DNA of 26,490 nt from JAAYUK01 sp964392915 (GCA_964392915.1 CAYMRS010000036.1:1-26490); one strand, 5' to 3'. Positions 14,982 through 23,126 are shown, counted from the first letter of the stretch. Numbers and translations: made by a program. The notes: a model not told the origin generated them from the letters alone.

Positions 14982-15772
14982 GCAAACACCCGCGTCATGA
15001 AATAAAGTGAGGGACCCGCAAAAAGCATGCTGTCAAACCGGTCCAGCACGCCGCCGTGTCCCGGGATGAGCGTTCCGGAGTCTTTCACCCCGGCATCCCG
15101 CTTGAACATTGATTCCACGAGATCGCCGATAATCGTTATACATCCTATCACGGTGCCGAACAGGCCGAGTGTAACCGGCCCCCACGACGGCATGACAAAA
15201 AAGCCAAAGACGAGGCCGACGGCTGTGCCGCCGAGGAGTGAACCCAGACCGCCTTCAACCGTTTTTTTAGGGCTCATCTCGGGATAGAGCTTGCGCCTGC
15301 CGAAGTTTTTGCCGATGTAGTATGCAAAGGTATCGGATGTCCAGACCGCAAGGTAAAGCATGAAGATCCACTCAAGCCCCTGAATGCGCAAAAGCCACTG
15401 AGGAATGAGCAGTGACGGGATGTAGAGCAGCCCGAAGACAACCGGTGCAAGGTCGGCAAAGGAGCGCAACGGATTTTTCACCATGAAAAGCCGAACTGTC
15501 GCGAGTATCATAAACGCCGCAATGCCTGCCAATGCCTGAACACTGAGCGGATGCTCGACGTTCAGGACATGCGGGGCGAAAAGCATGAGGCCGCAGACAA
15601 GGCCGAGAATCGACAATCCGGCCGGCACCCGGAACATCCGGTAGAATTCGTGCAGAGCCAGCGTGCTGACGACCATAAGCAAAATGAGGAAAAAGAGTGC
15701 GGGCAGTTTTGTGGCGTAGAGATACAGAAGGGGAACGGCGACCAGTGCAACCAATACCCGAGGGGTATGCAC
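14978..15772 (-). CDS. cdsA: phosphatidate cytidylyltransferase (CDP-diglyceride synthase)
   Basis: The 264-residue membrane protein has several hydrophobic segments in its first 125 residues and further ones around 135-150 and 175-215. The family signature spans residues 221-245, seen as SMFKRDAGVKDSGT and PGHGGVLDR. It makes CDP-diacylglycerol from phosphatidic acid and CTP, the branch point for phospholipid synthesis at the inner membrane. The start is GTG 15770-15772, directly after the uppS TAG stop, with GGAG inside the end of uppS serving as ribosome site. The 3' end overlaps dxr by four bases. Confidence 0.97.
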   Translation of the reverse strand: MHTPRVLVALVAVPLLYLYATKLPALFFLILLMVVSTLALHEFYRMFRVPAGLSILGLVCGLMLFAPHVLNVEHPLSVQALAGIAAFMILATVRLFMVKNPLRSFADLAPVVFGLLYIPSLLIPQWLLRIQGLEWIFMLYLAVWTSDTFAYYIGKNFGRRKLYPEMSPKKTVEGGLGSLLGGTAVGLVFGFFVMPSWGPVTLGLFGTVIGCITIIGDLVESMFKRDAGVKDSGTLIPGHGGVLDRFDSMLFAGPSLYFMTRVFA

Positions 15773-16480
15773 CTAACGCGCTCCGCTCTTCACCGTGCCG
15801 AATCTGCGTTCGCGCATCCGGTAGTCATGAATCGCATCGAGAAATTCCTCGCGCGTAAAATCGGGCCAGAGGGTATTGGTAAAGTAGAACTCGGCATAGG
15901 CGGACTGCCAGGTGAGAAAGTTGCTTAACCGCAGCTCGCCGCTCGTGCGAACAATAAGATCGGGATCGGGCTGTCCCTCCGTGTCCAGCAGCGAACTGAA
16001 GAGCGCTTCGGTGAGCTGGTCCGGCTCGACTTTCTCACGGATGGCTCGCCGGACTGCCCGGATTATTTCATCACGCCCTCCATAGCTGAGGGCAAACTGG
16101 GCCGTCAGCCGGTTGTTTTGAGCTGTTGTTTGCTCGGCAGTCTCAATAAGCGACCGGATATGTTCAGGCAGGCGGGAGCGGTCGCCAAGGACGCGAAAGC
16201 GGATCTTCTCGGTAATGAATGTTTCAAGCTGATGCTTCAGGGTGTTTTCGAGAAGGCCCATAATGACGCCGATCTCATCTTCCGGCCGCCGCCAGTTTTC
16301 GATCGAAAAAGCATAGAGGGAGAGGACTTCCACCCCAAGCGAACCGGCAGCCTCCATAATTTCCTTCACCCGCTCAACGCCACGTTTATGTCCTTCGGAG
16401 CGAGACAGGCCGCGCATTTCCGCCCATCGGCCGTTTCCGTCCATGATGATGCCGATATGACGAGGGATGGCCCGCTTCAC
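15773..16480 (-). CDS. uppS: undecaprenyl diphosphate synthase
   Basis: The 235-residue cis-prenyltransferase has the catalytic motif MDGNGRWA (D14), the hydrophobic-cleft SLYAFSIENWRRP region, LSYGGRDEI and the diphosphate-binding RTSGELRLSNFL with WQSAYAE. It extends farnesyl diphosphate with isopentenyl units to the C55 carrier lipid used for peptidoglycan and O-antigen. The start is GTG 16478-16480, with GGGGGA about five bases upstream. It lies 45 bases after the exported FG-GAP gene and is joined directly to cdsA. The usual upstream partners tsf, pyrH and frr are not present here. Confidence 0.97.
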   Translation of the reverse strand: MKRAIPRHIGIIMDGNGRWAEMRGLSRSEGHKRGVERVKEIMEAAGSLGVEVLSLYAFSIENWRRPEDEIGVIMGLLENTLKHQLETFITEKIRFRVLGDRSRLPEHIRSLIETAEQTTAQNNRLTAQFALSYGGRDEIIRAVRRAIREKVEPDQLTEALFSSLLDTEGQPDPDLIVRTSGELRLSNFLTWQSAYAEFYFTNTLWPDFTREEFLDAIHDYRMRERRFGTVKSGAR

Positions 16481-16525
16481 GCTTTCCCCCCGCCCGGAAG
16501 CATGCTCATATGTATCAGCGTCAAG

Positions 16526-18286
16526 CTATTTCCCTTTGATCGAAAAGACGTACAGCAAAGAACCAAACGGATTTTCGCCCTTGAGGACATTTTTGAAATT
16601 GATGCCGAACATTGGTCGGGCAATAACATAGATGCGGTCACCCGACATTGCATAATCAAAGATTTCGCCGTTCATGCTTTCAACAAATATACGATCCTCA
16701 AGAGAAATGCCGTTCCACCAGAAGCTTCTTATCTCGGTCGATGCACTGCCGAGCCCCCTGACAGCGCCCAACAGCGCTTTGCGCTTTGGCGCGAGGACTT
16801 CGGACTGTTTCGCAAGAAGCCGATCCTTGACGGTCCAGTTGCCGCGCTCGCTCATGAATGTGCTGCCTTGCCGCTTGTAGCTGAAAATATCGGCGCCGAA
16901 TTCCTCTCTGCTGGACCAGATGCGGATTGCTTTTTCATTGAAGAGATTGAGGAAGCCCCGGTCGTCCCAGGCGATGACCGCCTTAGCGCCGTTTGCAGCG
17001 GTGAGAACTTGAAAATCATAGATATTCACATTCCGCGGCAACGGAATGTTTTTATCCCTAACAAGCGTCCCGCCGCTATATTTCATCGACATTACCGGCC
17101 CGCTGTAACCGTCCCGAGGGTCAAACTCCTGGGTAATCAGTTCACTGCCGAGCACGCGCAGATACAAGTCCCTGCCCTCCCATATCTGGCGGATGGTATC
17201 GCCCTGCAATTCGTAAAGATAAGAAGTGACCCCGCGCCCGAACGGTGTTTTCGATTCAATGGTATCTTTGCCGGCGCTGTCCCCGCTGCTTCGGACAAGC
17301 GTGAGGGCAATGACGTCGCGACCATTCTGTTTCAGATCGACAACATCAGCCCAGAGAACTTCATCATTTTTCGGGATCGAAAATTCCCAGAGCAGTTTGA
17401 GATCCGTATCCGGCTTGTAGACGCGGACGTCGTGGCCGCCGATCAGGACAATCTCCGGCTTGCCGTCGCCGTTCAAATCCCCGGCAGTGAGGCGCCGCGA
17501 ACCAAATGGCAGCCGATAGGAAACCAGAATTTCTCCGCCGGAGCCAATCATGCCCGACGCCATGCGGAGTTCCCGCACCGAGGCGACACTGACAGATGCG
17601 TTTCGCTCGGAAAACTCCTTGCCGTCTTTTGCCCAATATGCCTTCTGGGTCAGCGAAACCTGATCCGCCGTGGTCCGGGACGAAAGCACGACAGCGGCTT
17701 CTGCGCCTTTCTGTTTTGCCTCTGCAAGAAGTTTGGGCAGTTCGTCCGTCTCCAGCCCAGTGTCAATGAGTTCGAAGCGTTGCGAGTCGAGCAGGAGCTG
17801 ATAGTAGGCATTTCCAAGATACCAGTCGACCTTCCCCTGGGAGAAGAGAAGCTTGCGTTTCGCGGCCGGAACCTTTACTTTTGCCCCCTGAAAACTCTCA
17901 GGGGTGCCTTCAAGAATGGAAGCTGCTGCCGTCACGTTTGCAAAAGATACAACCTCGACCAGACCGACCGGGATTTCAACCCGACCTAACTGCTCCCTGG
18001 TAATCGGATGCACAAACCCGCTGCCTTCCTTAAAAGAGTGCAGACGCATGCCCGGTTTCACAGCGGTCTTTGCGTCAACGGCTATTTGAACAGTGTTGCC
18101 CTGCACAGAGACGATATTGCCGGCAACCGGCGTGAAATAGCCGAGCAGATCATCTTTGAGAACAGAAAGCTTTGTCTCGACAGATTCTTGCTTCGCAGCC
18201 TGTTCGGCTGCAGAAAGCGGAAGTACACTTCCGAGAAGCCAGAGCGCTGCTATGATAGAAAGTGCTGGAATTCTGAACAATTTCAC
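16526..18286 (-). CDS. exported FG-GAP/VCBS repeat protein
   Basis: The 586-residue protein starts at GTG 18284-18286 behind a clear GGAGG. It has a signal peptide (MKLFRIP, hydrophobic core to about residue 24, cleavage near SAAEQ). A beta-rich domain at about 55-128 (GNIVSVQGNTVQIAV, later VGLVEVVSF) resembles the small barrel found at the end of FlgT-type envelope proteins. Next comes a helical domain at about 140-205. From about 260 there are beta-propeller-like repeats, with one calcium-loop motif of FG-GAP type, DLNGDGKPE (270-278). It would be periplasmic or outer-membrane associated. It heads the uppS-cdsA-dxr-rseP unit from a promoter shared back-to-back with bamD. Its function is unknown; surface assembly or ligand binding is a guess from the fold. 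Confidence 0.85.
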   Translation of the reverse strand: MKLFRIPALSIIAALWLLGSVLPLSAAEQAAKQESVETKLSVLKDDLLGYFTPVAGNIVSVQGNTVQIAVDAKTAVKPGMRLHSFKEGSGFVHPITREQLGRVEIPVGLVEVVSFANVTAAASILEGTPESFQGAKVKVPAAKRKLLFSQGKVDWYLGNAYYQLLLDSQRFELIDTGLETDELPKLLAEAKQKGAEAAVVLSSRTTADQVSLTQKAYWAKDGKEFSERNASVSVASVRELRMASGMIGSGGEILVSYRLPFGSRRLTAGDLNGDGKPEIVLIGGHDVRVYKPDTDLKLLWEFSIPKNDEVLWADVVDLKQNGRDVIALTLVRSSGDSAGKDTIESKTPFGRGVTSYLYELQGDTIRQIWEGRDLYLRVLGSELITQEFDPRDGYSGPVMSMKYSGGTLVRDKNIPLPRNVNIYDFQVLTAANGAKAVIAWDDRGFLNLFNEKAIRIWSSREEFGADIFSYKRQGSTFMSERGNWTVKDRLLAKQSEVLAPKRKALLGAVRGLGSASTEIRSFWWNGISLEDRIFVESMNGEIFDYAMSGDRIYVIARPMFGINFKNVLKGENPFGSLLYVFSIKGK

Positions 18287-18329
18287 TGAATCCTCCAGGG
18301 TTGGGAATACGGTTTCCTGCCCGACTTAC

Positions 18330-18359
18330 AGTTTATCCGAACGGTTTTTCATAAGTCAA
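18330..18359 (-). promoter_or_regulatory. probable promoter of the FG-GAP/uppS operon
   Basis: Minus-strand TTGACT (plus 18354-18359) and TAAACT (plus 18330-18335) are 18 bases apart. The predicted start is near 18323, leaving a leader of about 37 bases before GTG 18286. Confidence 0.5.
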
Positions 18360-18372
18360 AGACCTTGACTTA
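18352..18372. repeat. perfect inverted repeat between divergent operons (possible operator)
   Basis: TAAGTCAA (18352-18359) and TTGACTTA (18365-18372) are exact reverse complements around AGACC. Each arm contains a TTGACT -35-like hexamer pointing outwards, so one bound protein could control both operons. The repeat may also be simply the consequence of two identical -35 elements back to back. Confidence 0.6.
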
Positions 18373-18394
18373 CAAAATGAATAACAGGTTAAAT
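18365..18394 (+). promoter_or_regulatory. probable promoter of the bamD-lpxB-waaA operon
   Basis: TTGACT (18365-18370) is followed after 18 bases by TTAAAT (18389-18394). The predicted start is near 18401, practically at the bamD ATG. If correct, the mRNA would be nearly leaderless, which agrees with the absence of a good Shine-Dalgarno. Confidence 0.45.
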
Positions 18395-18401
18395 ATATGT
18401 C

Positions 18402-19142
18402 ATGAAAAAATGCATGGTTGCGCTCGCCCTGATCGCTGCGTTTGGCCTTTCAGCCTGCGGTTCTTCTGAAGTTAAGCGCGATGAAGCCTTTGATGCGGAG
18501 CGTTTTATCAAGAAGGCGGATCAGCTTATCGACAAGAAAGAATACGAGGAAGCCCGGAAGGTGCTTGTCGAGGTCAAAAACCGCGACACCTCAAAAAAGC
18601 TTGCGCCTGTTGCCCAGCTGAAAATTGCGGACTCATATATCAAGGACGGAGACCCTGACGCGGGCGTTGCGGAGTATCAGCGGTTTCTTGATCTGTATCC
18701 GGCTAACCAATATGCGTCGTATGCCCAGTACCAGATTGCCATGGCCTTCTATTCGCAGATTGAGTCGCCGGACCGCGGAGCGGGGACGGCAAAGCGCGCG
18801 CTGAAAGAGTTCTATAAGCTGAAAGAGCTTTATCCCCGAAATCCCTACCGCGAGTTCGTGGATCTTCGCATTGACAAGTGCAAGACCATAATCGCGGACG
18901 GTGAACTGATGATTGGCGAATTTTATTACCGGAAGAAAGCCTATGAAGCAGCACTCGGCCGTTTTGAAGGGCTGCTGAAAGACTATCCCGACTACAAGCG
19001 TGCGGATGAAGCACTTCTGCTGATTGGCAAGTCATACAATGCGTTAAAAAAGCCGGACAACGCGAAAGATGCGCTGAACCGGCTGATCCAGAAGTACCCT
19101 GATAGCAAAGCGGCTGCGGATGCCCGGAAAATTGCCCGCTGA
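18402..19142 (+). CDS. bamD: outer membrane protein assembly factor BamD-like lipoprotein
   Basis: The 246-residue protein has a lipoprotein signal (MKKCMVALALIAAF, lipobox LSAC, lipidated C19). It is followed by TPR-like helical pairs from about 30 to 240: ADQLIDKKEYEEARKVL, AQLKIADSYIKDGDPDAGVAEYQRFLDLYP, ADGELMIGEFYYRKKAYEAAL and ADEALLLIGKSYNAL. This is the BamD (YfiO) plan: a lipoprotein anchored in the outer membrane that helps BamA insert beta-barrels. The length and the YPANQYASYAQYQIAMAFY segment fit BamD better than YbgF/CpoB, though the latter is the alternative. ATG 18402 has no strong ribosome site. The sirC-like gene overlaps its last 23 bases. It leads an operon of LPS genes. 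Confidence 0.88.
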   Translation: MKKCMVALALIAAFGLSACGSSEVKRDEAFDAERFIKKADQLIDKKEYEEARKVLVEVKNRDTSKKLAPVAQLKIADSYIKDGDPDAGVAEYQRFLDLYPANQYASYAQYQIAMAFYSQIESPDRGAGTAKRALKEFYKLKELYPRNPYREFVDLRIDKCKTIIADGELMIGEFYYRKKAYEAALGRFEGLLKDYPDYKRADEALLLIGKSYNALKKPDNAKDALNRLIQKYPDSKAAADARKIAR

Positions 19143-19812
19143 GAAATGCGGGGGCGCATGCGCAGAGAAGCATAAGAGCTACTATCCCGCCTTTCTCGAT
19201 CTCTCGGGCAAAAAATGTGTCGTTGTCGGCGGCGGAGCTGTTGCTGAACGCAAGGTGCGCTCGCTCTGTGCCGCGGAAGCTATAGTCACCGTAGTGAGTC
19301 CGCGCCTCTCCCGCGGGCTTGCGCGTTTGGTGGCGAACGGAGCCGCGCAGCATATTGAACGCATATGTCGCAGAGGAGATATTCGCGGGGCATTCCTTGT
19401 GATTGCAGCTACGTCCGACGCCGCTGTGAACGAGAGGATCGCCAGTGATGCCGCCGGACTGGTCAATGTTGTCGACCAACCCGGACGCGGCAACTTTATC
19501 GTCCCGGCGTCTGTTGAGCGCGGAAAACTGATGATTGCTGTCTCGACCATGGGATTGAGCCCGGCCCTTTCAAAGACGATCCGGAAGGAACTGGAGTTGC
19601 GATATCCCGCTTCAGTTGCCGCTTACCTTGCCTTTGTCGGCCGTATGCGTCGGAAGGCACAGGATGCGATATCGTCTGCCCGGAAGCGGACGATGTTTTT
19701 CCGGGATATTACATCAACAACAATGCTCGACCGGGTGCGCCGGCACGGGTATCGCGCGGCGGCGAAAGAAGCGCTGTCAATTTTCAGGAGATACGAGCGA
19801 GGAGACTTATGA
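19120..19812 (+). CDS. precorrin-2 dehydrogenase/sirohydrochlorin ferrochelatase-like protein (SirC/Met8 type)
   Basis: The 230-residue protein has the family opening YYPAFLDLSGKKCVVVGGG with its NAD-binding glycine-rich loop, followed by AVAERKV, and FLVIAATSD, NVVDQPGRGNFIVPA and TMGLSPALSKTIRKELE. These are the landmarks of the CysG N-terminal/SirC/Met8 family. Such enzymes oxidise precorrin-2 to sirohydrochlorin and some also insert iron to make sirohaem. The conserved start is usually just before YYPAF, so about 20 residues are extra. ATG 19120 lies inside bamD with a 23-bp overlap; TTG 19132 (after GGAAAA) is an alternative start. The stop overlaps the next gene by four bases (ATGA). 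Its presence between bamD and lipid A genes is unexpected. Confidence 0.9.
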   Translation: MPGKLPAEKCGGACAEKHKSYYPAFLDLSGKKCVVVGGGAVAERKVRSLCAAEAIVTVVSPRLSRGLARLVANGAAQHIERICRRGDIRGAFLVIAATSDAAVNERIASDAAGLVNVVDQPGRGNFIVPASVERGKLMIAVSTMGLSPALSKTIRKELELRYPASVAAYLAFVGRMRRKAQDAISSARKRTMFFRDITSTTMLDRVRRHGYRAAAKEALSIFRRYERGDL

Positions 19813-20738
19813 CAGTCCGGGTAGCAGTTGTCGGCGTTGGATATCTTGGGCGGCACCATGCCCGCATTTATGCGGAACTGGAAGGGGTTGATCTGGTGGG
19901 GGTTGTTGACGCCAACCGGAAACAGGCCGACAATATTGCGGCTCAGTATGGTTGCGCGGCGTTCAGCGACCATCGCGACATCCTCGACAAAGTCGATGCC
20001 ATAAGCATCGTTACGCCGACAACGGCGCACTACGCCGTCGCGCGGGACTGTATAGCAGCCGGCAAGGATCTCCTGATAGAAAAGCCTATCACTACAACTA
20101 TAGACGAGGCGGATTGCCTGATTCAGCAGGCGGTGAAAAAAGGCGTGCTTATCCAGGTCGGCCACCTGGAGAGATTCAATCCCGTGCTTGAGGCGCTTGT
20201 CCCGCTTGTCCACGATCCGGTATTTCTTGAGGCAGAGCGCATTTCCCCTTTTCAGGGGCGTGGGACGGATGTCGACATAACGCTCGACCTGATGATTCAT
20301 GATATCGACATTGTCCTTTCGATAATGCAGGGGAGTTCCATTTCCGGCATTAAGGCCGCAGGCATGCGGCTGATGACCAATACCATTGATGTTGCGAAGG
20401 CCTGGCTGGACTTCGATAATGGAACGCATGCCCTGTTGACCGCAAGCCGGGTTGCGTCCGGCAAGTCGCGGACTCTTACGGTTTACCAGAGAGACTGCCA
20501 TCTGGTCCTTGATTACCAAGCCATGGAAATCAGAAGATATTATGCGGAGGGCAACACTATCGCGCATGACGTGATATCCGTCGAACCGAGAGAGCCGCTC
20601 AAGGAAGAGCTGCGGCATTTTATTGCGTGCATTCAGACACGCAGCACTCCCCGCGTGTGCGGACAGAAGGGGCGTGACGCCCTGACGATTGCACTGCAGG
20701 CGGGATTCGAGATAAAGAAGAGGTGGCAGCAGGCATGA
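19809..20738 (+). CDS. gnnA: Gfo/Idh/MocA oxidoreductase, predicted UDP-GlcNAc 3-dehydrogenase GnnA
   Basis: The 309-residue protein has an N-terminal Rossmann fold (VAVVGVGYLGRHHARIY), the family EKP motif at 91-93, GHLERFNP at 118-125, and the catalytic-site DLMIHDID with H164. In Acidithiobacillus ferrooxidans and Leptospira, GnnA oxidises the 3-OH of UDP-GlcNAc using NAD+, and GnnB then transaminates the ketone. The immediate neighbours here are a DegT-type aminotransferase and lpxB, which supports that role. The general family has many substrates, so the assignment rests on context. A WbpB-like role in O-antigen sugar synthesis is the alternative, but its partner genes are absent. ATG 19809 has GGAG five bases upstream and overlaps the previous stop; its own stop overlaps gnnB by four bases. 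Confidence 0.75.
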   Translation: MTVRVAVVGVGYLGRHHARIYAELEGVDLVGVVDANRKQADNIAAQYGCAAFSDHRDILDKVDAISIVTPTTAHYAVARDCIAAGKDLLIEKPITTTIDEADCLIQQAVKKGVLIQVGHLERFNPVLEALVPLVHDPVFLEAERISPFQGRGTDVDITLDLMIHDIDIVLSIMQGSSISGIKAAGMRLMTNTIDVAKAWLDFDNGTHALLTASRVASGKSRTLTVYQRDCHLVLDYQAMEIRRYYAEGNTIAHDVISVEPREPLKEELRHFIACIQTRSTPRVCGQKGRDALTIALQAGFEIKKRWQQA

Positions 20739-21829
20739 AACCAATGCTGGATTTGAAGAAACAGTATCTCTCCATTAAGGATGAGATTATCAGCAGTGTT
20801 AACGAAGTGCTTGAGAGCGCTCATTATGTGCTGGGCAGGAAAGGCGCGGCCCTTGAGGAGCAGATAAAGACATACCATGGCACCCGGGAGGCGATTGGGG
20901 TTGCGTCAGGGACCGATGCGCTGCATCTGGCGATCCGCGCGCTCGGCATCGGGCCGGGCGATGAAGTCATCACCTCGCCGTTCACCTTTTTTGCGACCGC
21001 CGAGGCTGTCATGTATGTCGGCGCCACGCCGGTCTTTGTCGATGTCGAGCCGGACACCTGCAATATGGATCCAAAACAGATAGAGGCAAAGATCACAAAA
21101 AAAACGAAGGCGATTTTGCCGGTGCATATTTTCGGGCACCCGGCGGATATGGAAGAAATCGTCCGCATTGCCGAAAAGCATCAGCTCCCCATTGTTGAAG
21201 ACTGCGCGCAATCGTTCGGGGCATCGCTACACGGCAAAAAAACCGGCAGCTTTGGCGCGGCGGGATGCTTCAGCTTCTACCCGAGCAAGAATCTCGGCGG
21301 CTACGGCGACGGCGGTATGCTGACACTGAACAGCGCGGACATGGCTGCTGCGATCAGGAAGCTCAGAAACCATGGCTCCAAGGGCGGCTATCTCCATGAG
21401 TGCCTCGGGTACAACAGCCGCCTCGATGAGATTCAGGCTGCGATTCTTCTCATCAAGATGAAACACATTGATGAATACAATGCGAAGCGTCGGGAGAAGG
21501 CGGCGCTGTACTCGATGCTGCTTTCTGACATCGCAACCTGTCCGGTCGAAAAACCCGGCGCGTATCATGTCTACAATCAGTACACCGTGCAGAGCCCAAA
21601 ACGGGACCATATCCAGCAGGCATTGAAAGAAAGCGGCATCTCGTCGGTCATTTATTATCCGTGTCCGCTTCATATGCAGGAGGCAATTCAGCAGTTCGGT
21701 TATCGCGAAGGCGATTTCCCGGTCTCAGAGCGGGTTGCCCGCGAGGTGCTCTCGCTGCCGATGTACCCGGAGCTTGAGGCAGCCGATATCAAGGTGACGG
21801 CGGCGGTTATCCGGAGATGTCTCGGATAA
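20735..21829 (+). CDS. gnnB: DegT/DnrJ/EryC1 aminotransferase, predicted GnnB
   Basis: The 364-residue protein is a PLP-dependent sugar aminotransferase. It shows ASGTDALHLAIRALGIGPGDEVI for phosphate binding, D156 in VEDCAQSFGA, and the PLP lysine K185 in FYPSKNLGGYGDGG, followed by RNHGSKGGYLHECLGYNSRLDEIQAA. Paired with the upstream GnnA-type oxidoreductase it is predicted to convert the 3-keto sugar to UDP-GlcNAc3N using glutamate. LpxA and LpxD-type acyltransferases would then acylate through an amide bond. I chose ATG 20735, which overlaps the gnnA stop (ATGA); GTG 20723 would add four residues. Family membership is very sure; the exact substrate is inferred from context. A hairpin and about 76 bases separate it from lpxB. 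Confidence 0.8.
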   Translation: MKPMLDLKKQYLSIKDEIISSVNEVLESAHYVLGRKGAALEEQIKTYHGTREAIGVASGTDALHLAIRALGIGPGDEVITSPFTFFATAEAVMYVGATPVFVDVEPDTCNMDPKQIEAKITKKTKAILPVHIFGHPADMEEIVRIAEKHQLPIVEDCAQSFGASLHGKKTGSFGAAGCFSFYPSKNLGGYGDGGMLTLNSADMAAAIRKLRNHGSKGGYLHECLGYNSRLDEIQAAILLIKMKHIDEYNAKRREKAALYSMLLSDIATCPVEKPGAYHVYNQYTVQSPKRDHIQQALKESGISSVIYYPCPLHMQEAIQQFGYREGDFPVSERVAREVLSLPMYPELEAADIKVTAAVIRRCLG

Positions 21830-21841
21830 ATTCAAGCCAGA

Positions 21842-21881
21842 GCGCAGACGCTAAAGGTCAAACGGGCTCCTCCGTCTGCGC
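21842..21881. repeat. 9-bp inverted repeat between gnnB and lpxB
   Basis: GCGCAGACG (21842-21850) pairs perfectly with CGTCTGCGC (21873-21881) around 22 bases. There is no T-run. It could be an mRNA processing or partial-termination element setting lpxB levels relative to gnnAB. Confidence 0.5.
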
Positions 21882-21905
21882 GTATTGCAAGCTGCTTCAC
21901 TGTCC

Positions 21906-23126
21906 ATGAAAAACGGAACAACACTCAGCCGTGTAATGATTATCGCGGGCGAGAGTTCCGGCGAGCTGTACGGCTCTCTGCTTGCGGAGACGCTCCGGCT
22001 GCGCCACTCTGATATCGACATCTGCGGTATCGGCGGAGACAAGATGGGTGCTGCGGGGGTCAGGCTGCTGTCCCGCATCGCCAGTTCATTTGGCGCAATC
22101 GAAGCAATCCGCTCGTTCCGTCAGCTTCGCAGAACCTACTCGACGATTATCGGGACACTGAAGAGCAATCCTCCGCAGGTGCTTGTCCTTATCGATTACC
22201 CTGATTTCAACATGAAGATCGCTTCCCGTGCCAAAAAACTCGGCATCCCGGTCTTTTATTATGTCAGTCCGCAGGTCTGGGCGTGGCGCTCCGGTCGTAT
22301 CCCTACGATGAAACGGATTGTCAATTTTCTCGCCGTTATCCTTCCTTTTGAAGAGCAGCTTTATAAAACAGCTGATGTTCCCTGCGAGTTTGTCGGCCAT
22401 CCGATTATGGATGAGATCCGTCAAGTCCTCCGGTCGTTTGGCTGCTCTGAAAGCGATATTGCCACTGATACGCTGAAGCGAGCTGCCCGCGCGGCACTCG
22501 GGATCCCGCCGGAGCATCCGGTCCTTGCCGTCATGCCGGGCAGCAGACGCCATGAAATAACGACGTTGCTGCCGGTGCTGGTCGAGACCCTGCGAGGACT
22601 GCGCTCGGAGCATCCTGACTATGAATATGTCGTACCGGTCGCGCCGAACCTGAATCCGTCCATCCGCACCTTATTGCAGACGACCCTTGAAAAGGAGTTC
22701 CCAGGACATGTCCGCATTGTTGACAATTCGCTGCATGCGCTGATGGCGGCAGACTGCGGGATTATCGCCTCCGGAACGTCAACGCTCCAGGCTGCCCTGC
22801 TAGGGGTGCCGCATGTGGTCGTTTACCGGCTATCGCCGATCACCTTCTGGCTTGGCAAGCGTATCGTCAAGGTCCGGCACATCTCCCTGGCAAACATTCT
22901 GCTCGATACCATGGCAACGAATGCGTCGGCGTTTCGCACGCTCGAGCTTCTGCAGGATGATGTGCGGGCAGAGAACATCCGGCGGGAGATGATGCGGCTC
23001 ATGGGTGACGCCGCATACCGTTCCGACTGCCTTGAACAGTTCCGTCTTGTCCGAAAGATTTTTCTTCAGAAGCATGCGACGGAGCGGGCGGCGGATCATA
23101 TCGCCCGCCTTGCCCTGACAGACTGA
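21906..23126 (+). CDS. lpxB: lipid-A-disaccharide synthase
   Basis: The protein of about 406 residues has the LpxB features AGESSGELYG, GIGGDKMGAAG, LIDYPDFNMKIA, YYVSPQVWAWRSGRI, FVGHPIMDE, VMPGSRRHEI, IIASGTSTLQAALLGVPHVVVYR and HISLANILLD. LpxB is a peripheral membrane GT19 glycosyltransferase that joins UDP-2,3-diacylglucosamine and lipid X into the beta-1,6 disaccharide of lipid A. The start is uncertain: ATG 21906 is chosen, TTG 21885 is possible, and ATG 21936 would begin at MIIAGE; none has a clear ribosome site. The TGA shares one base with the waaA ATG, so translation is coupled. lpxA, lpxC, lpxD and lpxK are not in the window. Confidence 0.97.
   Translation: MKNGTTLSRVMIIAGESSGELYGSLLAETLRLRHSDIDICGIGGDKMGAAGVRLLSRIASSFGAIEAIRSFRQLRRTYSTIIGTLKSNPPQVLVLIDYPDFNMKIASRAKKLGIPVFYYVSPQVWAWRSGRIPTMKRIVNFLAVILPFEEQLYKTADVPCEFVGHPIMDEIRQVLRSFGCSESDIATDTLKRAARAALGIPPEHPVLAVMPGSRRHEITTLLPVLVETLRGLRSEHPDYEYVVPVAPNLNPSIRTLLQTTLEKEFPGHVRIVDNSLHALMAADCGIIASGTSTLQAALLGVPHVVVYRLSPITFWLGKRIVKVRHISLANILLDTMATNASAFRTLELLQDDVRAENIRREMMRLMGDAAYRSDCLEQFRLVRKIFLQKHATERAADHIARLALTD

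Noticed and set aside
16118..17989. 623-codon open frame on the plus strand opposite the FG-GAP gene and the start of uppS
   Set aside because: It is wholly antisense to two well-supported genes with signal peptide, ribosome sites and family motifs. The antisense product has no recognisable domain and arises from the codon bias of the true genes.
19623..20744. 373-codon minus-strand frame opposite the sirC-like gene and gnnA
   Set aside because: It is a shadow of two motif-bearing genes, with no ribosome site or family resemblance.
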